Shown piece after piece: positions 43,662-53,293 of a stretch of DNA of 64,000 bases. Position 1 is the first letter of the stretch, and each line of letters opens with the position of its first letter. A program made the translations under genes and the position numbers. The notes beneath the pieces were generated by a model. The model saw only the letters and a list, made by a program, of their open reading frames with translations, was not told the origin of the DNA and did no database searches. The DNA comes from Algoriphagus boseongensis (GTDB lineage Bacteria; Bacteroidota; Bacteroidia; Cytophagales; Cyclobacteriaceae): NCBI RefSeq assembly GCF_004362805.1, contig NZ_SNYF01000007.1, forward strand, positions 1 through 64,000, given 5' to 3'.

Positions 43662-45365
43662 TTAGTAGTTAAAATCCGGTCGGATAAAATTCCATCGGAA
43701 GGCCAATTGGATGTAATGACTGCTTACTGGAGCATTCAGATCTTGGGCAGTTCTTCTTCTCAAGTAATGGGAGGCATCAATAAAGAAATTATGCTTAACC
43801 ATATAGGAAGCGGTCAGGTTGGTTTGGATGACTTGATTTTCTACACCTTGTCCTATATAATTCCCGAATAATCCTGTTGGACTTCCTTCCAGACGATTTT
43901 TCAAAAGATCTCCACCCCAATTGACCTCCGGACTTTCGTCAGCACCAAAGAGTTGATACATTCCAGTTAGGTTGAGATCGAGCCTAGGTAAAGGCTGATA
44001 GCACAGGATTCCGACAAACTCCCTGAAATTCGCCCCTCTTGGGTGGGTGAGGGGAGTTCTCCAATTCGTGTAGGATTGGTAGTCCACTTTTTCCTGAAAG
44101 GTGTAGGGTCTAGCCTGATTCCATTCCAGCTGCAGATCCAGATTGTTTAAACCGAAGGCATTGATGTACTTGTAGCCGAGTTGGGCTCCGTATTTATTCC
44201 GCTTGGATCCCTTTCCATCAATTCCGAAAAACTCATTGAAGACAAACTCATCCAAGGCAAATTGTCCGTAAAGTTCCATTCCCGGAGTGAAAATCCATTT
44301 CCCATCCAAGCCCAACATTACCTTGTCGGGTGTTCCCTGCTGTTGCTCCACCCAACGGAGGAAAATGAAAGGGTTGAAGTAATTGAAGTTGATTTTATCG
44401 GTCATGATGGAGGAGAAAAAGCCGAAATTCATGCTTTTGCCCACATTCATGCCCAGTCTGTTGTATGCGAAATATTTTTGAGGATAACGCCCATCGGTGG
44501 GTCTGCCGCGGTTATAAAAAACATCCGCGGTCATTTGAGTCCAGAGGTTGGTTAGCTGAAATTTCCAAACCTTGGTGTTGAACTTGACAAACATGTAAGG
44601 ATTGGAAAAGTCCGAAATCTGGAAGGAGCGATACCCTTCCCCGGCAAAGTTTCGGTCATGTCCCACCTGGATTTCGATGTGTTTGGTTATTTGAAAAGAG
44701 ACATGTCCCAAGGCGGAAAAATAGTTGTAGCCATCGGTGTTGTATTCCTTCCAGAATCCCTCGCCCGGAACGGCTCCATTGTATTCAGCGTAGTCCTTCA
44801 CCCATGAAGGAAAATACACTTCTGAAGTAGTCAGGTAAGTATAAAAGCCGACTTTTTTATCCACTGAACCTCTAATGACAAGACCTCTCGCTAATCGGGC
44901 AGGATTTCTTTCGTTGTCAGTTTCGGTTCCACCACTCAGGTAAATCACCGGGCTGAGGTGAATCCCGAATTCATCCCCTTCATAATGGGCCAAATCACCC
45001 GGCCGTCGATAGAGCGATTTGAGGAATGGCTTTTTAGATTCCGGTAAATCTTGGGATGAAAATTCCCAGTTGTCCTGACTTAAATAAGCGAGGTTAAACT
45101 CGTCAGCTTTGGAGCGGATGACCGAATTATCCTCTGCCAGACTATCCAGATACTTGGCTACGATATCTCTTCGGAAAGGCTTAAACCCAGTATTGAATTC
45201 GGGATTGTTTCGCTTTTGAAGGATCTCATAGCGCTCGATTTTATGGTAATAATCCCTGTTGTAGGGGATGTAAGAACCTTGAGAAAATGCTTGTTGAGAA
45301 AAAAGAAGCAGAAAAATCCTGCTGCAAAAGCATAAAAACCGGAAGGAGAGCATGTTTTTTTCCAT
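43662..45365 (-). CDS. outer-membrane protein, Wzi/RemB-like
   Basis: A 567-residue exported protein with a hydrophobic signal (about 8-29). The mature part is rich in beta strands and aromatic residues (YNRDYYHKIERYE, NFREFVGILCYQPLPRLDLN, YIQLAFRWNFIRPDFNY) and ends in an aromatic, as outer-membrane barrels do. The pattern recalls capsule-assembly Wzi proteins and the flavobacterial gliding protein RemB, but neither function can be asserted. Two ATG codons (45365 and 45353) are possible starts. Confidence 0.78.
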   Translation of the reverse strand: MEKNMLSFRFLCFCSRIFLLLFSQQAFSQGSYIPYNRDYYHKIERYEILQKRNNPEFNTGFKPFRRDIVAKYLDSLAEDNSVIRSKADEFNLAYLSQDNWEFSSQDLPESKKPFLKSLYRRPGDLAHYEGDEFGIHLSPVIYLSGGTETDNERNPARLARGLVIRGSVDKKVGFYTYLTTSEVYFPSWVKDYAEYNGAVPGEGFWKEYNTDGYNYFSALGHVSFQITKHIEIQVGHDRNFAGEGYRSFQISDFSNPYMFVKFNTKVWKFQLTNLWTQMTADVFYNRGRPTDGRYPQKYFAYNRLGMNVGKSMNFGFFSSIMTDKINFNYFNPFIFLRWVEQQQGTPDKVMLGLDGKWIFTPGMELYGQFALDEFVFNEFFGIDGKGSKRNKYGAQLGYKYINAFGLNNLDLQLEWNQARPYTFQEKVDYQSYTNWRTPLTHPRGANFREFVGILCYQPLPRLDLNLTGMYQLFGADESPEVNWGGDLLKNRLEGSPTGLFGNYIGQGVENQVIQTNLTASYMVKHNFFIDASHYLRRRTAQDLNAPVSSHYIQLAFRWNFIRPDFNY

Positions 45366-45515
45366 TGCCCTAAGCTAAAAAAGATTTGCTGATATCTGCA
45401 AAGGAATCCCTCAGCCTATGATTTTCAATTTTATCCCGAGGGCTAAATCCTTCTACCCAATGTAATCTTGGTTTTCAGTTAACAAATGGTATGGCTCTTG
45501 TAATCAGGATATCTT

Positions 45516-45523
45516 TATCTTTG
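45516..45523 (+). promoter_or_regulatory. -7 element of the phosphatase gene
   Basis: TATCTTTG is an exact TAnnTTTG match 20 bases before the start codon. No clear TTTG lies at the expected upstream distance. I see no PhoB-like boxes, in keeping with expression that does not depend on phosphate. Confidence 0.4.
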
Positions 45524-45543
45524 AGTAAAAATAAAGAACAGCT

Positions 45544-47172
45544 ATGCGAAAGGTTTTTGCGGTAGTTTTTGCCCTCCTTACAATTTCTCTATCGGCTTTA
45601 TCCCAGCAAAAGGCAGAAAAGCCTAAACTGGTTGTGGGTATTATTGTCGACCAAATGCGTCAGGAATACCTGTACCGATTCAGTGATCGATTTGTAGAAG
45701 GAGGATTCAAGAGATTCATAGATCAGGGATTTATGATGACCAATGGTCACTACAACTATATTCCAACTTACACCGGCCCGGGACATGCCTCTGTGTACAC
45801 AGGCACTACTCCAGCTACACACGGAATCATTGCAAACAGCTGGTACCATAAGCAATTGGGAAGATCAGTTTATTGTGCGGAAGACAGCACGGTAACCAAT
45901 GTGGGAGGAACTCCAGAAAACGGGAAAATCAGCCCGAGAAACATGCTTTCTACCACCATTTCTGATGAGATGAGATTTGCCACCGCCATGCGGTCCAAGA
46001 CTGTAGGGATTGCTATCAAGGACAGAGGAGCATCTCTTCCGGCAGGACACACAGGCGATGCCTATTGGTACGATGACGCCAATGGAGATTGGATGACTTC
46101 AACCTTTTATCATGAAACTTTGCCTGAATGGGTAGCTGGTTTTAATGCAAAGAAGCGTCCGGATTATTACTTGGGATTGACTTGGGAAACACTTTTTCCA
46201 ATTGATACCTATGTGAATAGCATCGCCGATGACAATGATTTTGAAGGGCCTTTTGTAGGAAAAGACAGACCCACTTTCCCTTATATTTTGGATTCTCTTC
46301 GGGCAAATAATGGTGGCTATGGATTAGTTGCTTCCACTCCTTTTGGAAATAGCCTGACGGTGGATTTTGCTATGGCAGCCATTGAGGGAGAGAAATTAGG
46401 GCAAAGAGGAGTGACGGATATGCTGGCAGTGAGTTTTTCCAGTCCGGATTATATAGGACATAGATTTGGGCCTTCCTCTGTGGAAATAGAAGACAATTAC
46501 CTCCGCTTGGATAGAGACTTGGCCAATTTTTTTGAATACTTGGATAATAAGATCGGAAAAGGGCAATACCTGGTATTTATCTCTGCTGACCATGCGGTAG
46601 CCGAGGTTCCTAATTACCTGATCAGTCAAAAAGCTCCTGCCGGCAATTTCAATACTACGGTAGCCATCGGACAGCTTAGAGGATACACTCAAGCTAAGTA
46701 CGGAGAGGGAAATTGGATTTTAAATTATTCCAATGAGCAGATCTTTTTGAACAAGGATTTGGCGAGAGATAAAGGAGTGGATTTTGACATGCTCCAACGA
46801 GATATTGCTGATTTCTCCCTGAGAATAAAAGGTGTAAAAGAAGCTTATGCAGCTGTTGATATGAAAACCACGGAATTTACTCAAGGCCGAGCCTCCAGTT
46901 TACAAATGGGTTTCAATCATAAAGCTTCAGGTGATGTACTTTTGATTTTGGAGTCGGGATGGCTTGCAGGAGGATTGAGAGGAACCACCCATGGCTCGGG
47001 CTTTAGCTATGATACGCATGTTCCGGTTGCTTTTTACGGTTGGGGTATCAAGCATGGCAAAAGCGCTGCTTATACTTCCATCACCGACATTGCTCCTACC
47101 ATTGCAGTGATGCTGGGAGTGAAATTTCCAAGTGGCACCACTGGACAACCCATAACGGAGATTACAGACTAA
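45544..47172 (+). CDS. pafA: PafA-type alkaline phosphatase
   Basis: A 542-residue exported phosphomonoesterase of the alkaline phosphatase superfamily. The signal is MRKVFAVVFALLTISLSALS. IIVDQMRQEYL holds the first zinc-binding Asp, PTYTGPGHASVYTG contains the nucleophilic Thr (about 77), and Lys159/Arg161 in AIKDRGA correspond to the phosphate-binding Lys162/Arg164 of the Elizabethkingia PafA. SADHAVAEVP and HGSGFSYDTHVP supply the other metal ligands. PafA enzymes are made regardless of phosphate supply. The gene is monocistronic. Confidence 0.88.
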   Translation: MRKVFAVVFALLTISLSALSQQKAEKPKLVVGIIVDQMRQEYLYRFSDRFVEGGFKRFIDQGFMMTNGHYNYIPTYTGPGHASVYTGTTPATHGIIANSWYHKQLGRSVYCAEDSTVTNVGGTPENGKISPRNMLSTTISDEMRFATAMRSKTVGIAIKDRGASLPAGHTGDAYWYDDANGDWMTSTFYHETLPEWVAGFNAKKRPDYYLGLTWETLFPIDTYVNSIADDNDFEGPFVGKDRPTFPYILDSLRANNGGYGLVASTPFGNSLTVDFAMAAIEGEKLGQRGVTDMLAVSFSSPDYIGHRFGPSSVEIEDNYLRLDRDLANFFEYLDNKIGKGQYLVFISADHAVAEVPNYLISQKAPAGNFNTTVAIGQLRGYTQAKYGEGNWILNYSNEQIFLNKDLARDKGVDFDMLQRDIADFSLRIKGVKEAYAAVDMKTTEFTQGRASSLQMGFNHKASGDVLLILESGWLAGGLRGTTHGSGFSYDTHVPVAFYGWGIKHGKSAAYTSITDIAPTIAVMLGVKFPSGTTGQPITEITD

Positions 47173-47174
47173 AT

Positions 47175-47204
47175 AAAAAACCTCGGCTTCAACCGAGGTT
47201 TTTT
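47175..47204. terminator. bidirectional terminator
   Basis: AAAAAACCTCGG and CCGAGGTTTTTT form a perfect stem around CTTCAA, with T-runs on both strands, between the convergent pafA and hmgA genes. Confidence 0.9.
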
Positions 47205-47226
47205 ATTTTCATCAAAGAAAGCCTTT

Positions 47227-48390
47227 CTATTCGGTCCAGCTCATTGGATATTTTTTGTCTACAAATTCCAAGGCATCTGTTGTAAGCAAAAGTGGTCGGA
47301 ATGTGTCCAGCATTACTGCATATTCCTTGGTTTCTTTGGCACCGATGGACTTTTCCACCGTTCCAGGATGTGGGCCATGTGGAAGACCTCCCATGTGAAT
47401 GGTGAAAGATCCCCGGTCAATTCCTTTTCTGCTCATAAATTCCCCTTCAGCATAGTAGAGCACTTCATCAGAGTCGATATTGCTGTGGTTATAAGGAGCA
47501 GGAATAGCCAATGGATGGTAATCAAACAGTCTTGGGACAAAAGAGCAAATCACAAATCCCCAAGCTTGGAAAGTCTGGTGCACTGGAGGCGGCTGATGGA
47601 TTCTACCGGTAATGGGTTCGAAATCATGAATGGAAAGCGCATAGGGATATAAGTATCCATCCCATCCTACAATATCCAATGGACTGTGTCCATAATGGTA
47701 TTGGTGAAGCATTCCCTGCTTTTTGATTTGGACAAGGTAGTCACCCTTTTCTCTTTCGATGTGTAGTTCATGCGGAGGGCGAATGTCTCGCTCACAATAA
47801 GGGGAATGTTCCAGAAGTTGGCCGACCTCATTTCTATATCGCTTTACAGTCTCGATAGGACCATGGGATTCAATCACCAATAGTCTCAAAGGACCGGATT
47901 CTTCGAATTCAAATCTGTAGATGGTGGTTCTTGGGATGACCACATAATCCCCTTTTCTGACTTCCAGTTTACCGAATTGGGAGTAAAGCACTCCTTCTCC
48001 ATCGTGGATGTAGATCAGTTCGTCTCCGTCTGCATTTTTGAAATAATAATCCATTTTTCTCTGCTTGGGAGAGCAGATTCCCATCATGACGTCATTGTTC
48101 ATCATGAGCATTCTTCTGGCGCTGAGGTAATCCTCGCCGGTCGTTTCTACTCCTGATGTTTTCAGATGGGTTTGGTTGAGACCAAAATCCTTGGCAGGCT
48201 CCCATTTGTAGGGTTTTGGCTCGCCTATGGATTTGACTTCGTTGGGATTATAAATGTGATAGAGGTTGGAATAGATTCCTGAAAATCCTTTGGAACTCAC
48301 CAATTCCTCTTTGTATAAGCTTCCATCCGGCTGGCGAAATTGAGTATGCCTTTTCGGTGGGATTTGTCCAAGTCTAAAATAATAAGCCAT
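47227..48390 (-). CDS. hmgA: homogentisate 1,2-dioxygenase
   Basis: A 387-residue cupin dioxygenase that opens the ring of homogentisate to maleylacetoacetate in phenylalanine/tyrosine breakdown. The family markers IPPKRHTQFRQPDG and YSNLYHIYNP are near the N-terminus, and the Fe(II) site lies in NIDSDEVLYYAEGEF and GGLPHGPHPG. Its length suits the shorter bacterial form. No other tyrosine-pathway gene (hpd, fahA, maiA) is visible nearby, so the pathway must be scattered. Confidence 0.94.
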   Translation of the reverse strand: MAYYFRLGQIPPKRHTQFRQPDGSLYKEELVSSKGFSGIYSNLYHIYNPNEVKSIGEPKPYKWEPAKDFGLNQTHLKTSGVETTGEDYLSARRMLMMNNDVMMGICSPKQRKMDYYFKNADGDELIYIHDGEGVLYSQFGKLEVRKGDYVVIPRTTIYRFEFEESGPLRLLVIESHGPIETVKRYRNEVGQLLEHSPYCERDIRPPHELHIEREKGDYLVQIKKQGMLHQYHYGHSPLDIVGWDGYLYPYALSIHDFEPITGRIHQPPPVHQTFQAWGFVICSFVPRLFDYHPLAIPAPYNHSNIDSDEVLYYAEGEFMSRKGIDRGSFTIHMGGLPHGPHPGTVEKSIGAKETKEYAVMLDTFRPLLLTTDALEFVDKKYPMSWTE

Positions 48391-48519
48391 GTTTTTGGGT
48401 TTATATTGACTGCTAAATTAACATTTATCCTAAAGCCTTTGCGGGAAATTTCCCTTTTCCTGAATTCAACTTGAGCCCAATCGAGAAAGTTTTGTAATTT
48501 TCTCCCAAGCCAAAAACCT

Positions 48520-49314
48520 ATGCGATTAAACCTTACCCTTTGCCTATACCTTTTTCTTTCTGGTGTGGCCTTTTCCCAACAAAGTAAAAAAGCCAAACTT
48601 ATTTGGTCTGATGAGTTTAAAAAAAGCGGATTGCCTGATCCTAGCAAATGGGATTACGACGTCGGAGACCATGGTTGGGGCAACAATGAACTTGAGTATT
48701 ATTCCAAGGAGGATGAGAGAAATGCCCGGATTGAAAAGGGAGTTTTGATCATTGAGGCACACGCGGATCCCTCTCATCCAAAAGGCTATACTTCTGCTCG
48801 TCTAGTGACCAGAGGAAAGGCCGCTTGGCAATATGGATACATTGAGGTAAAGGCAAAACTACCTCAAGGTGTAGGTACCTGGCCTGCGATCTGGATGTTG
48901 GCAGAGGAAAATAGGCATGGAGGCTGGCCAAAAAATGGAGAGATCGACATCATGGAGCATGTGGGATATGACCCGGGAACAGTTCATGGGACAGTTCATA
49001 CCGAGGCCTTCAATCACGTCCAAGGAACCCAAAAAGGAGCTCAAATCCAAGTCCCTACCTTCCATGATGAATTTCATCTCTACGCCATAGACTGGACCGA
49101 GGATAAAATAGATTTCTACATGGACGGGGAAAAGTACTTTACTTTTACCAATACCGGGAATGATTATAAAGAATGGCCCTTCGATCAGAAATTTCATTTG
49201 ATCATGAATATTGCTGTCGGAGGGGGATGGGGAGGTCAGAAGGGTGTTGATCCTTCGATTTGGCCTCAAAGAATGGAAGTAGATTATGTTAGGGTTTATG
49301 ATAAAAAGCCCTGA
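48520..49314 (+). CDS. GH16 family endo-beta-glucanase
   Basis: A 264-residue secreted hydrolase. Signal MRLNLTLCLYLFLSGVAFSQ, then a single GH16 jelly-roll. The catalytic signature GEIDIMEHVGY places nucleophile Glu141, Asp143 and acid/base Glu146. WPAIWMLAEEN and the substrate-cleft WGGQKGVDPSIWPQ indicate the laminarinase (beta-1,3-glucanase) subgroup. No CBM or secretion-sorting tail is present. There is no SusCD pair nearby, so it does not belong to a local polysaccharide-utilisation locus. Confidence 0.92.
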   Translation: MRLNLTLCLYLFLSGVAFSQQSKKAKLIWSDEFKKSGLPDPSKWDYDVGDHGWGNNELEYYSKEDERNARIEKGVLIIEAHADPSHPKGYTSARLVTRGKAAWQYGYIEVKAKLPQGVGTWPAIWMLAEENRHGGWPKNGEIDIMEHVGYDPGTVHGTVHTEAFNHVQGTQKGAQIQVPTFHDEFHLYAIDWTEDKIDFYMDGEKYFTFTNTGNDYKEWPFDQKFHLIMNIAVGGGWGGQKGVDPSIWPQRMEVDYVRVYDKKP

Positions 49315-49407
49315 TTCTAATCTTTTTGAATACAAACTAATTACAACCGATCTTTGAGGATCAATAGCTTTCCAAATTCCGGTTTCAAAAAGCTGAAAAC
49401 TTAAGTT

Positions 49408-50058
49408 ATGAAGGATACCTATATCAAAAAGCGAAAAATCAAGGCACTTATTGTAATCAGTATTTTGCTCTTGTCTTTGTATGGAAAAAACCTTTTGGAA
49501 AGAAGATCCTTCAAGCAAATTAGCAGCACCTTCACTGAAGTTTACAATGATCGCTTGTTGGTTGAGAGCTATATTTTTGATATTTCGGAGCGGCTTTTTC
49601 AGATTCAAAAACTGATTGATCACTGTGATTTGGATTACGATTATTCCAAAGTGATTGAGGAGATTTCAAAAAATGAAAATGAGATTCTCGGGATAGTTGT
49701 TGAATTTGAACAAACCCAACTTACTCCTGAGGAAGCGACTTATTTATCCGATTTCAAAAAGATTATTACCCAAGATCTTACGATCAAAAATTACGGATTG
49801 ATTTATTCAGATTCTTCTGGAGTCAATAGAGAACAGGTGAAAATCTACGATCAGAAGATCAGTCGGGCCAGAAAAGATTTGGATGATCTGAGCAAAATCC
49901 AGCTTCAGGAAGGAGAAAAAATAATCAGCAAAGCCAAAACCCTTATTAATCGTTCCCAAATCTGGGCTCAATTTGAGGTGGCTCTGCTGATTATCTTGGT
50001 GATTGTATTGTTCCTGTTAATTTTTAGAAACAGCGAACGTACAAAAGGAATGATTTAA
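49408..50058 (+). CDS. membrane four-helix-bundle sensor without output domain
   Basis: A 216-residue protein with TM1 near 13-29 and TM2 near 188-206 that flank about 150 residues of amphipathic helix, the layout of the 4HB_MCP sensor domain. Nothing follows TM2 except a 10-residue basic tail, so HAMP, methyl-accepting or kinase modules are missing. It may be a sensor partner for another protein. Its stop overlaps the 3' end of the convergent sugar-isomerase gene by four bases. Confidence 0.72.
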   Translation: MKDTYIKKRKIKALIVISILLLSLYGKNLLERRSFKQISSTFTEVYNDRLLVESYIFDISERLFQIQKLIDHCDLDYDYSKVIEEISKNENEILGIVVEFEQTQLTPEEATYLSDFKKIITQDLTIKNYGLIYSDSSGVNREQVKIYDQKISRARKDLDDLSKIQLQEGEKIISKAKTLINRSQIWAQFEVALLIILVIVLFLLIFRNSERTKGMI

Positions 50059-50948
50059 TATTCCAGACTTCCTAGGTATTTGGCATTGGATTCCGCAGCT
50101 TCCAATGGAGTTCCTGTTGGAAATCTTTCCTGCTCCACGATGAAATATTCCATTCCCAAATTCAAAGATTCTTTGATCAGTTTGGCATAAGGGATTTCTC
50201 CCTGACCTAGCAATACTCCACGCTGATGTGGATCTCCTGTTCCTGCTTCTGCATCTTTCACATGGCAAAGGCGGAATCTTCCGGGATATTTTGCCAAGTA
50301 TTCTGCTGGATTAATTCCAGCAACATAAGCCCAATACATATCAAGTTCGAAGTCTACAAGCGCCGGGTCTGTTTCCTCCATAAGAATGTCTTGGGGTATT
50401 TTCCCTTCCATATCCACAAAGGTGTAATCGTGGTTGTGGTAGGCGAATTTTAAGCCAAACGGTTTCAATTTTTCGCCGATTATATTGAATTCAGCCGCTT
50501 TCTTTTTGTATTCCTCAAGGGATTTTTGAGGTCCTATCCATGGGCAAATCAAATATTTCATTCCTACTTCAGCTGCCATTTCAGCCTGGGATTCCAGGTT
50601 TTCAAAGACATTGCAATGGGAAGAGACCATTTCAGAACCTATTTCTGTCATTAGGGATTTGAATTCTGTTGGCTGCATACCCCACAGAATTCCTTTTCCC
50701 CCATCGAATCCCTCTAATTGTTTGTAGCCAAATCCTCCCAGAGCTCTAAAAGTGGCAATGGGGTCAGTATCCATATCCTCTTTTACAGAATAGATCTGGA
50801 TTCCAAATTTTTCTAGTTTCAAAAGTCCTGATGCGTTTTCGGTTGAATCCTCTTTTTTTGGAGAGCTGCAATATTGAAGCGGAAGTCCCAAGGCGCCAAG
50901 TCCAAGTACAGTTCCTAATTGAATAAATTTTCTTCGTTGGTTAATCAT
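50055..50948 (-). CDS. exported TIM-barrel sugar isomerase/epimerase
   Basis: A 297-residue AP-endonuclease-2-like TIM barrel. The N-terminus has a twin-Arg-like start (INQRRKFIQ), a hydrophobic stretch and a possible lipobox (PLQYC, Cys27). Metal-binding residues are visible in SSHCNVFENLE, FAYHNHDYTF, DFELDMYW and LCHVKDA. Related enzymes isomerise or epimerise (keto)sugars. It follows the GMC operon but is preceded by a terminator. It belongs in function with the 3-ketoglycoside locus. Confidence 0.85.
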   Translation of the reverse strand: MINQRRKFIQLGTVLGLGALGLPLQYCSSPKKEDSTENASGLLKLEKFGIQIYSVKEDMDTDPIATFRALGGFGYKQLEGFDGGKGILWGMQPTEFKSLMTEIGSEMVSSHCNVFENLESQAEMAAEVGMKYLICPWIGPQKSLEEYKKKAAEFNIIGEKLKPFGLKFAYHNHDYTFVDMEGKIPQDILMEETDPALVDFELDMYWAYVAGINPAEYLAKYPGRFRLCHVKDAEAGTGDPHQRGVLLGQGEIPYAKLIKESLNLGMEYFIVEQERFPTGTPLEAAESNAKYLGSLEY

Positions 50949-50969
50949 AGGTGGAAAAAGAAAAAAGAA

Positions 50970-50992
50970 GCCTGCCTCGTATCAAGGCAGGC
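50970..50992 (-). terminator. GMC operon terminator
   Basis: On the minus strand GCCTGCCT and AGGCAGGC form a perfect 8-bp stem with a 7-base loop, followed by TTCTTTTTT. It lies 22 bases after the gluconate 2-dehydrogenase subunit 3-like gene and just before the start of the next gene, which must either depend on read-through or have its own promoter. Confidence 0.75.
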
Positions 50993-51013
50993 CAATTAAA
51001 TAAAAAGGTCTAA

Positions 51014-51577
51014 TTAGATGGCGTATGCTTTATCACCCGCCTTGAAGTCAATGCATGGATCGAATCTTCCAGGAACTTCCACATAATTCAAAGCCTGAGT
51101 CGCTCCGATTTCCGAAGTGAAATAGCCTAATACAGTCAAATCTCTCAACATGTTGATGATAATTGGCTGTCTGGCATCTCCGCTAGCTCGGAATTGCTCA
51201 TGAAGTCCATTTAGGTAAGCCAATCTGTCTTCAGCACTGGCCTGAACGAAATCGCTTCCTTTTTCTGCTTTGAATTCTTTGCGGATGGTATTCAGCCCGT
51301 CAATAAATGCTTGTTGCTGTTCAGCATCGTAGCAGTCTTTTACCATCATTTGCATGAACTCACCGATTTTGGTTGCTTTCGCGCCCGGAGTATCGGTAGT
51401 TGGGATAATGGTTTCTCCGATTTCATCCAAGAAAGCCAGATCCTCAGGACTGAAGTTTAAATCTTTAATCTGATGCTCTGGAGCACATCCGGTTAAAAGT
51501 GCTGTTGCACCGATCATCGTACCTCCCATCATCAAGGCGACACTTTTGAGTGCATCTCTTCTGTTCATTGTTGTCAT
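51014..51577 (-). CDS. gluconate 2-dehydrogenase subunit 3 family protein
   Basis: A 187-residue partner subunit of a GMC dehydrogenase. It starts with a twin-Arg signal (NRRDAL, hydrophobic stretch) that ends in a lipobox (ALLTGC, Cys31). The mature part matches the gluconate_2-dh3 family: ETIIPTTDTPGAKATKIGEFMQ and VLGYFTSEIGATQALNY. In bacterial glucoside 3-dehydrogenases the small subunit exports and assists the flavoprotein. It follows the GMC gene by 11 bases. Confidence 0.9.
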   Translation of the reverse strand: MTTMNRRDALKSVALMMGGTMIGATALLTGCAPEHQIKDLNFSPEDLAFLDEIGETIIPTTDTPGAKATKIGEFMQMMVKDCYDAEQQQAFIDGLNTIRKEFKAEKGSDFVQASAEDRLAYLNGLHEQFRASGDARQPIIINMLRDLTVLGYFTSEIGATQALNYVEVPGRFDPCIDFKAGDKAYAI

Positions 51578-51588
51578 AACTTTATGGA

Positions 51589-53268
51589 TTAGAGGTTTTG
51601 TCTTTTAAGTTCTTCTACCGCAAAGCTTGCAGCTCTTGCAGTAAGCGCCATATAGGTTAAGGATGGATTTTGCGCGGCAGCAGAAGTCATACAAGCTCCG
51701 TCCGTCACGAAAACATTCTTCGCATCCCAAACCTGATTGTTGCCATTGAGGACAGAGGTTTTAGGATCACGGCCCATTCTGGCGGTACCCATTTCGTGGA
51801 TACCCTGTCCGAAGGTGTAGCCGTTGTCGTAGGTTCTTACATCTTTGAATCCTGCCACCTCAAGCATTTCTGCAGCATCATTCATCATGTCCTGGCGCAT
51901 TTTGAGTTCGTTTTCTTTGATTTCAGCATTCATCACCAATGCTTCCATTCCCCATTTGTCTTTGACTGTATCGCTCAGGCGGATATGGTTGTCATGGTAA
52001 GGAAGAATCTCTCCAAAGGCAGTGATACCCATTGACCATGGCCCTGGTTTGGTCAGTTCGTCCTTCATGCCTGCTCCAAATCCTAGTTCAGCTACATCAC
52101 GACTCCAGCCACTTCTGCTGGCGCCACCTTGGTACCCAAATCCTCTTAGATAATCTCGCTTATCTCCGTTGATGTTTCGGAATCTTGGGATATAAAGACC
52201 AGTAGGTCTTCTTCCGAAATAATATTTGTCTTCGAAACCATCATAAGTTCCTGCTGCACCAAGTCTGAAGTGGTGATCCATCACATTATGGCCCAATTCT
52301 CCGGAGCTGGAACCTAATCCGCCAGGCCAAATATCAGTGGCAGAACGCATCAAGATCGCAGTAGAATTGAAAGCTGAAGCACAAAGGAAAATGATCTTTG
52401 CATCAAACTCGTAGGTCTGATTGGTTTCGGCATCCAAGACCTCTACTCCGGTCGCTTTTTTAGTATCCTTATCATAGATCAATTTTCTTACAATTGACCA
52501 AGGGCGGAGAGTAAGGTTTCCTGTAGCCATGGCTGCCGGTAATGTAGAAGCCTGGGTACTGAAATATCCTCCAAATGGACAACCCAAAGAACACTTGTTT
52601 CTGTATTGACAACCAGGTCTTCCAGGAAGTGGCTGGGTAATATTTGCTGGACGACCGATGGTCCAAGTTCTTGCTCCTTTATAATGTTCCTTGATTTTCG
52701 CTGCGCCAGCTTCTTCAACACAGTTCATCGGCATTGGAGGCTGAAATTCCCCATCAGGAAGAATATCCAATCCGTCTTTGGAACCGGATACTCCAATGAA
52801 TTTTTCAACATAGCTATACCAAGGAGCGATGTCATTGTATCGAATTGGCCAATCTACTGCGATTCCTTCTTTGGCGTTAGCTTCGAAGTCTACATTTGCC
52901 CAACGATAGGATTGTCTTCCCCAAAGCAGGGATCTACCACCTACCTGATATCCTCTGAACCAAGTAAAAGGTTTCTCTTCTACATAAGGAGAATCGCTTT
53001 CATGAGCCCACCAATCCAAGTTTAGCTCATTAAGCACATAATCTCTTTTAAGATTAGGGTGGTTATCCAACATTTCTTGGGTTCTTCTTCCTCTGTGAGG
53101 AACTTCCCAAGGTGGTAAAGTAGCTGTTTTGTAATCTTTTACATGCTCGACCATCGGGCCTCTCTCCAGGAGCAAAACTTTCAGCCCCTTCTCCGTAAGC
53201 TCTTTTGCGGCCCATCCGCCGCTTATCCCTGACCCAACTACGATTGCGTCATACGCTTCATTTGCCAT
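51589..53268 (-). CDS. GMC-type FAD oxidoreductase (probable glycoside 3-dehydrogenase)
   Basis: A 559-residue flavoprotein. The Rossmann FAD motif is AIVVGSGISGGWAAKEL (about 9-25). Cysteines in CQYRNKCSLGCPFGG suggest an Fe-S or heme-contacting segment common in this branch. HEMGTARMGRD carries the catalytic His, and the C-terminal signature is WDAKNVFVTDGACMTSAAAQ. Together with the subunit 3 homologue and the cytochrome c downstream, it fits a dye- or cytochrome-linked sugar dehydrogenase oxidising the C3 hydroxyl. It has no signal peptide and may hitch-hike with the Tat-carrying small subunit. Confidence 0.88.
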   Translation of the reverse strand: MANEAYDAIVVGSGISGGWAAKELTEKGLKVLLLERGPMVEHVKDYKTATLPPWEVPHRGRRTQEMLDNHPNLKRDYVLNELNLDWWAHESDSPYVEEKPFTWFRGYQVGGRSLLWGRQSYRWANVDFEANAKEGIAVDWPIRYNDIAPWYSYVEKFIGVSGSKDGLDILPDGEFQPPMPMNCVEEAGAAKIKEHYKGARTWTIGRPANITQPLPGRPGCQYRNKCSLGCPFGGYFSTQASTLPAAMATGNLTLRPWSIVRKLIYDKDTKKATGVEVLDAETNQTYEFDAKIIFLCASAFNSTAILMRSATDIWPGGLGSSSGELGHNVMDHHFRLGAAGTYDGFEDKYYFGRRPTGLYIPRFRNINGDKRDYLRGFGYQGGASRSGWSRDVAELGFGAGMKDELTKPGPWSMGITAFGEILPYHDNHIRLSDTVKDKWGMEALVMNAEIKENELKMRQDMMNDAAEMLEVAGFKDVRTYDNGYTFGQGIHEMGTARMGRDPKTSVLNGNNQVWDAKNVFVTDGACMTSAAAQNPSLTYMALTARAASFAVEELKRQNL

Positions 53269-53293
53269 AGGTTATGGTATTTGGTTTAATTAG

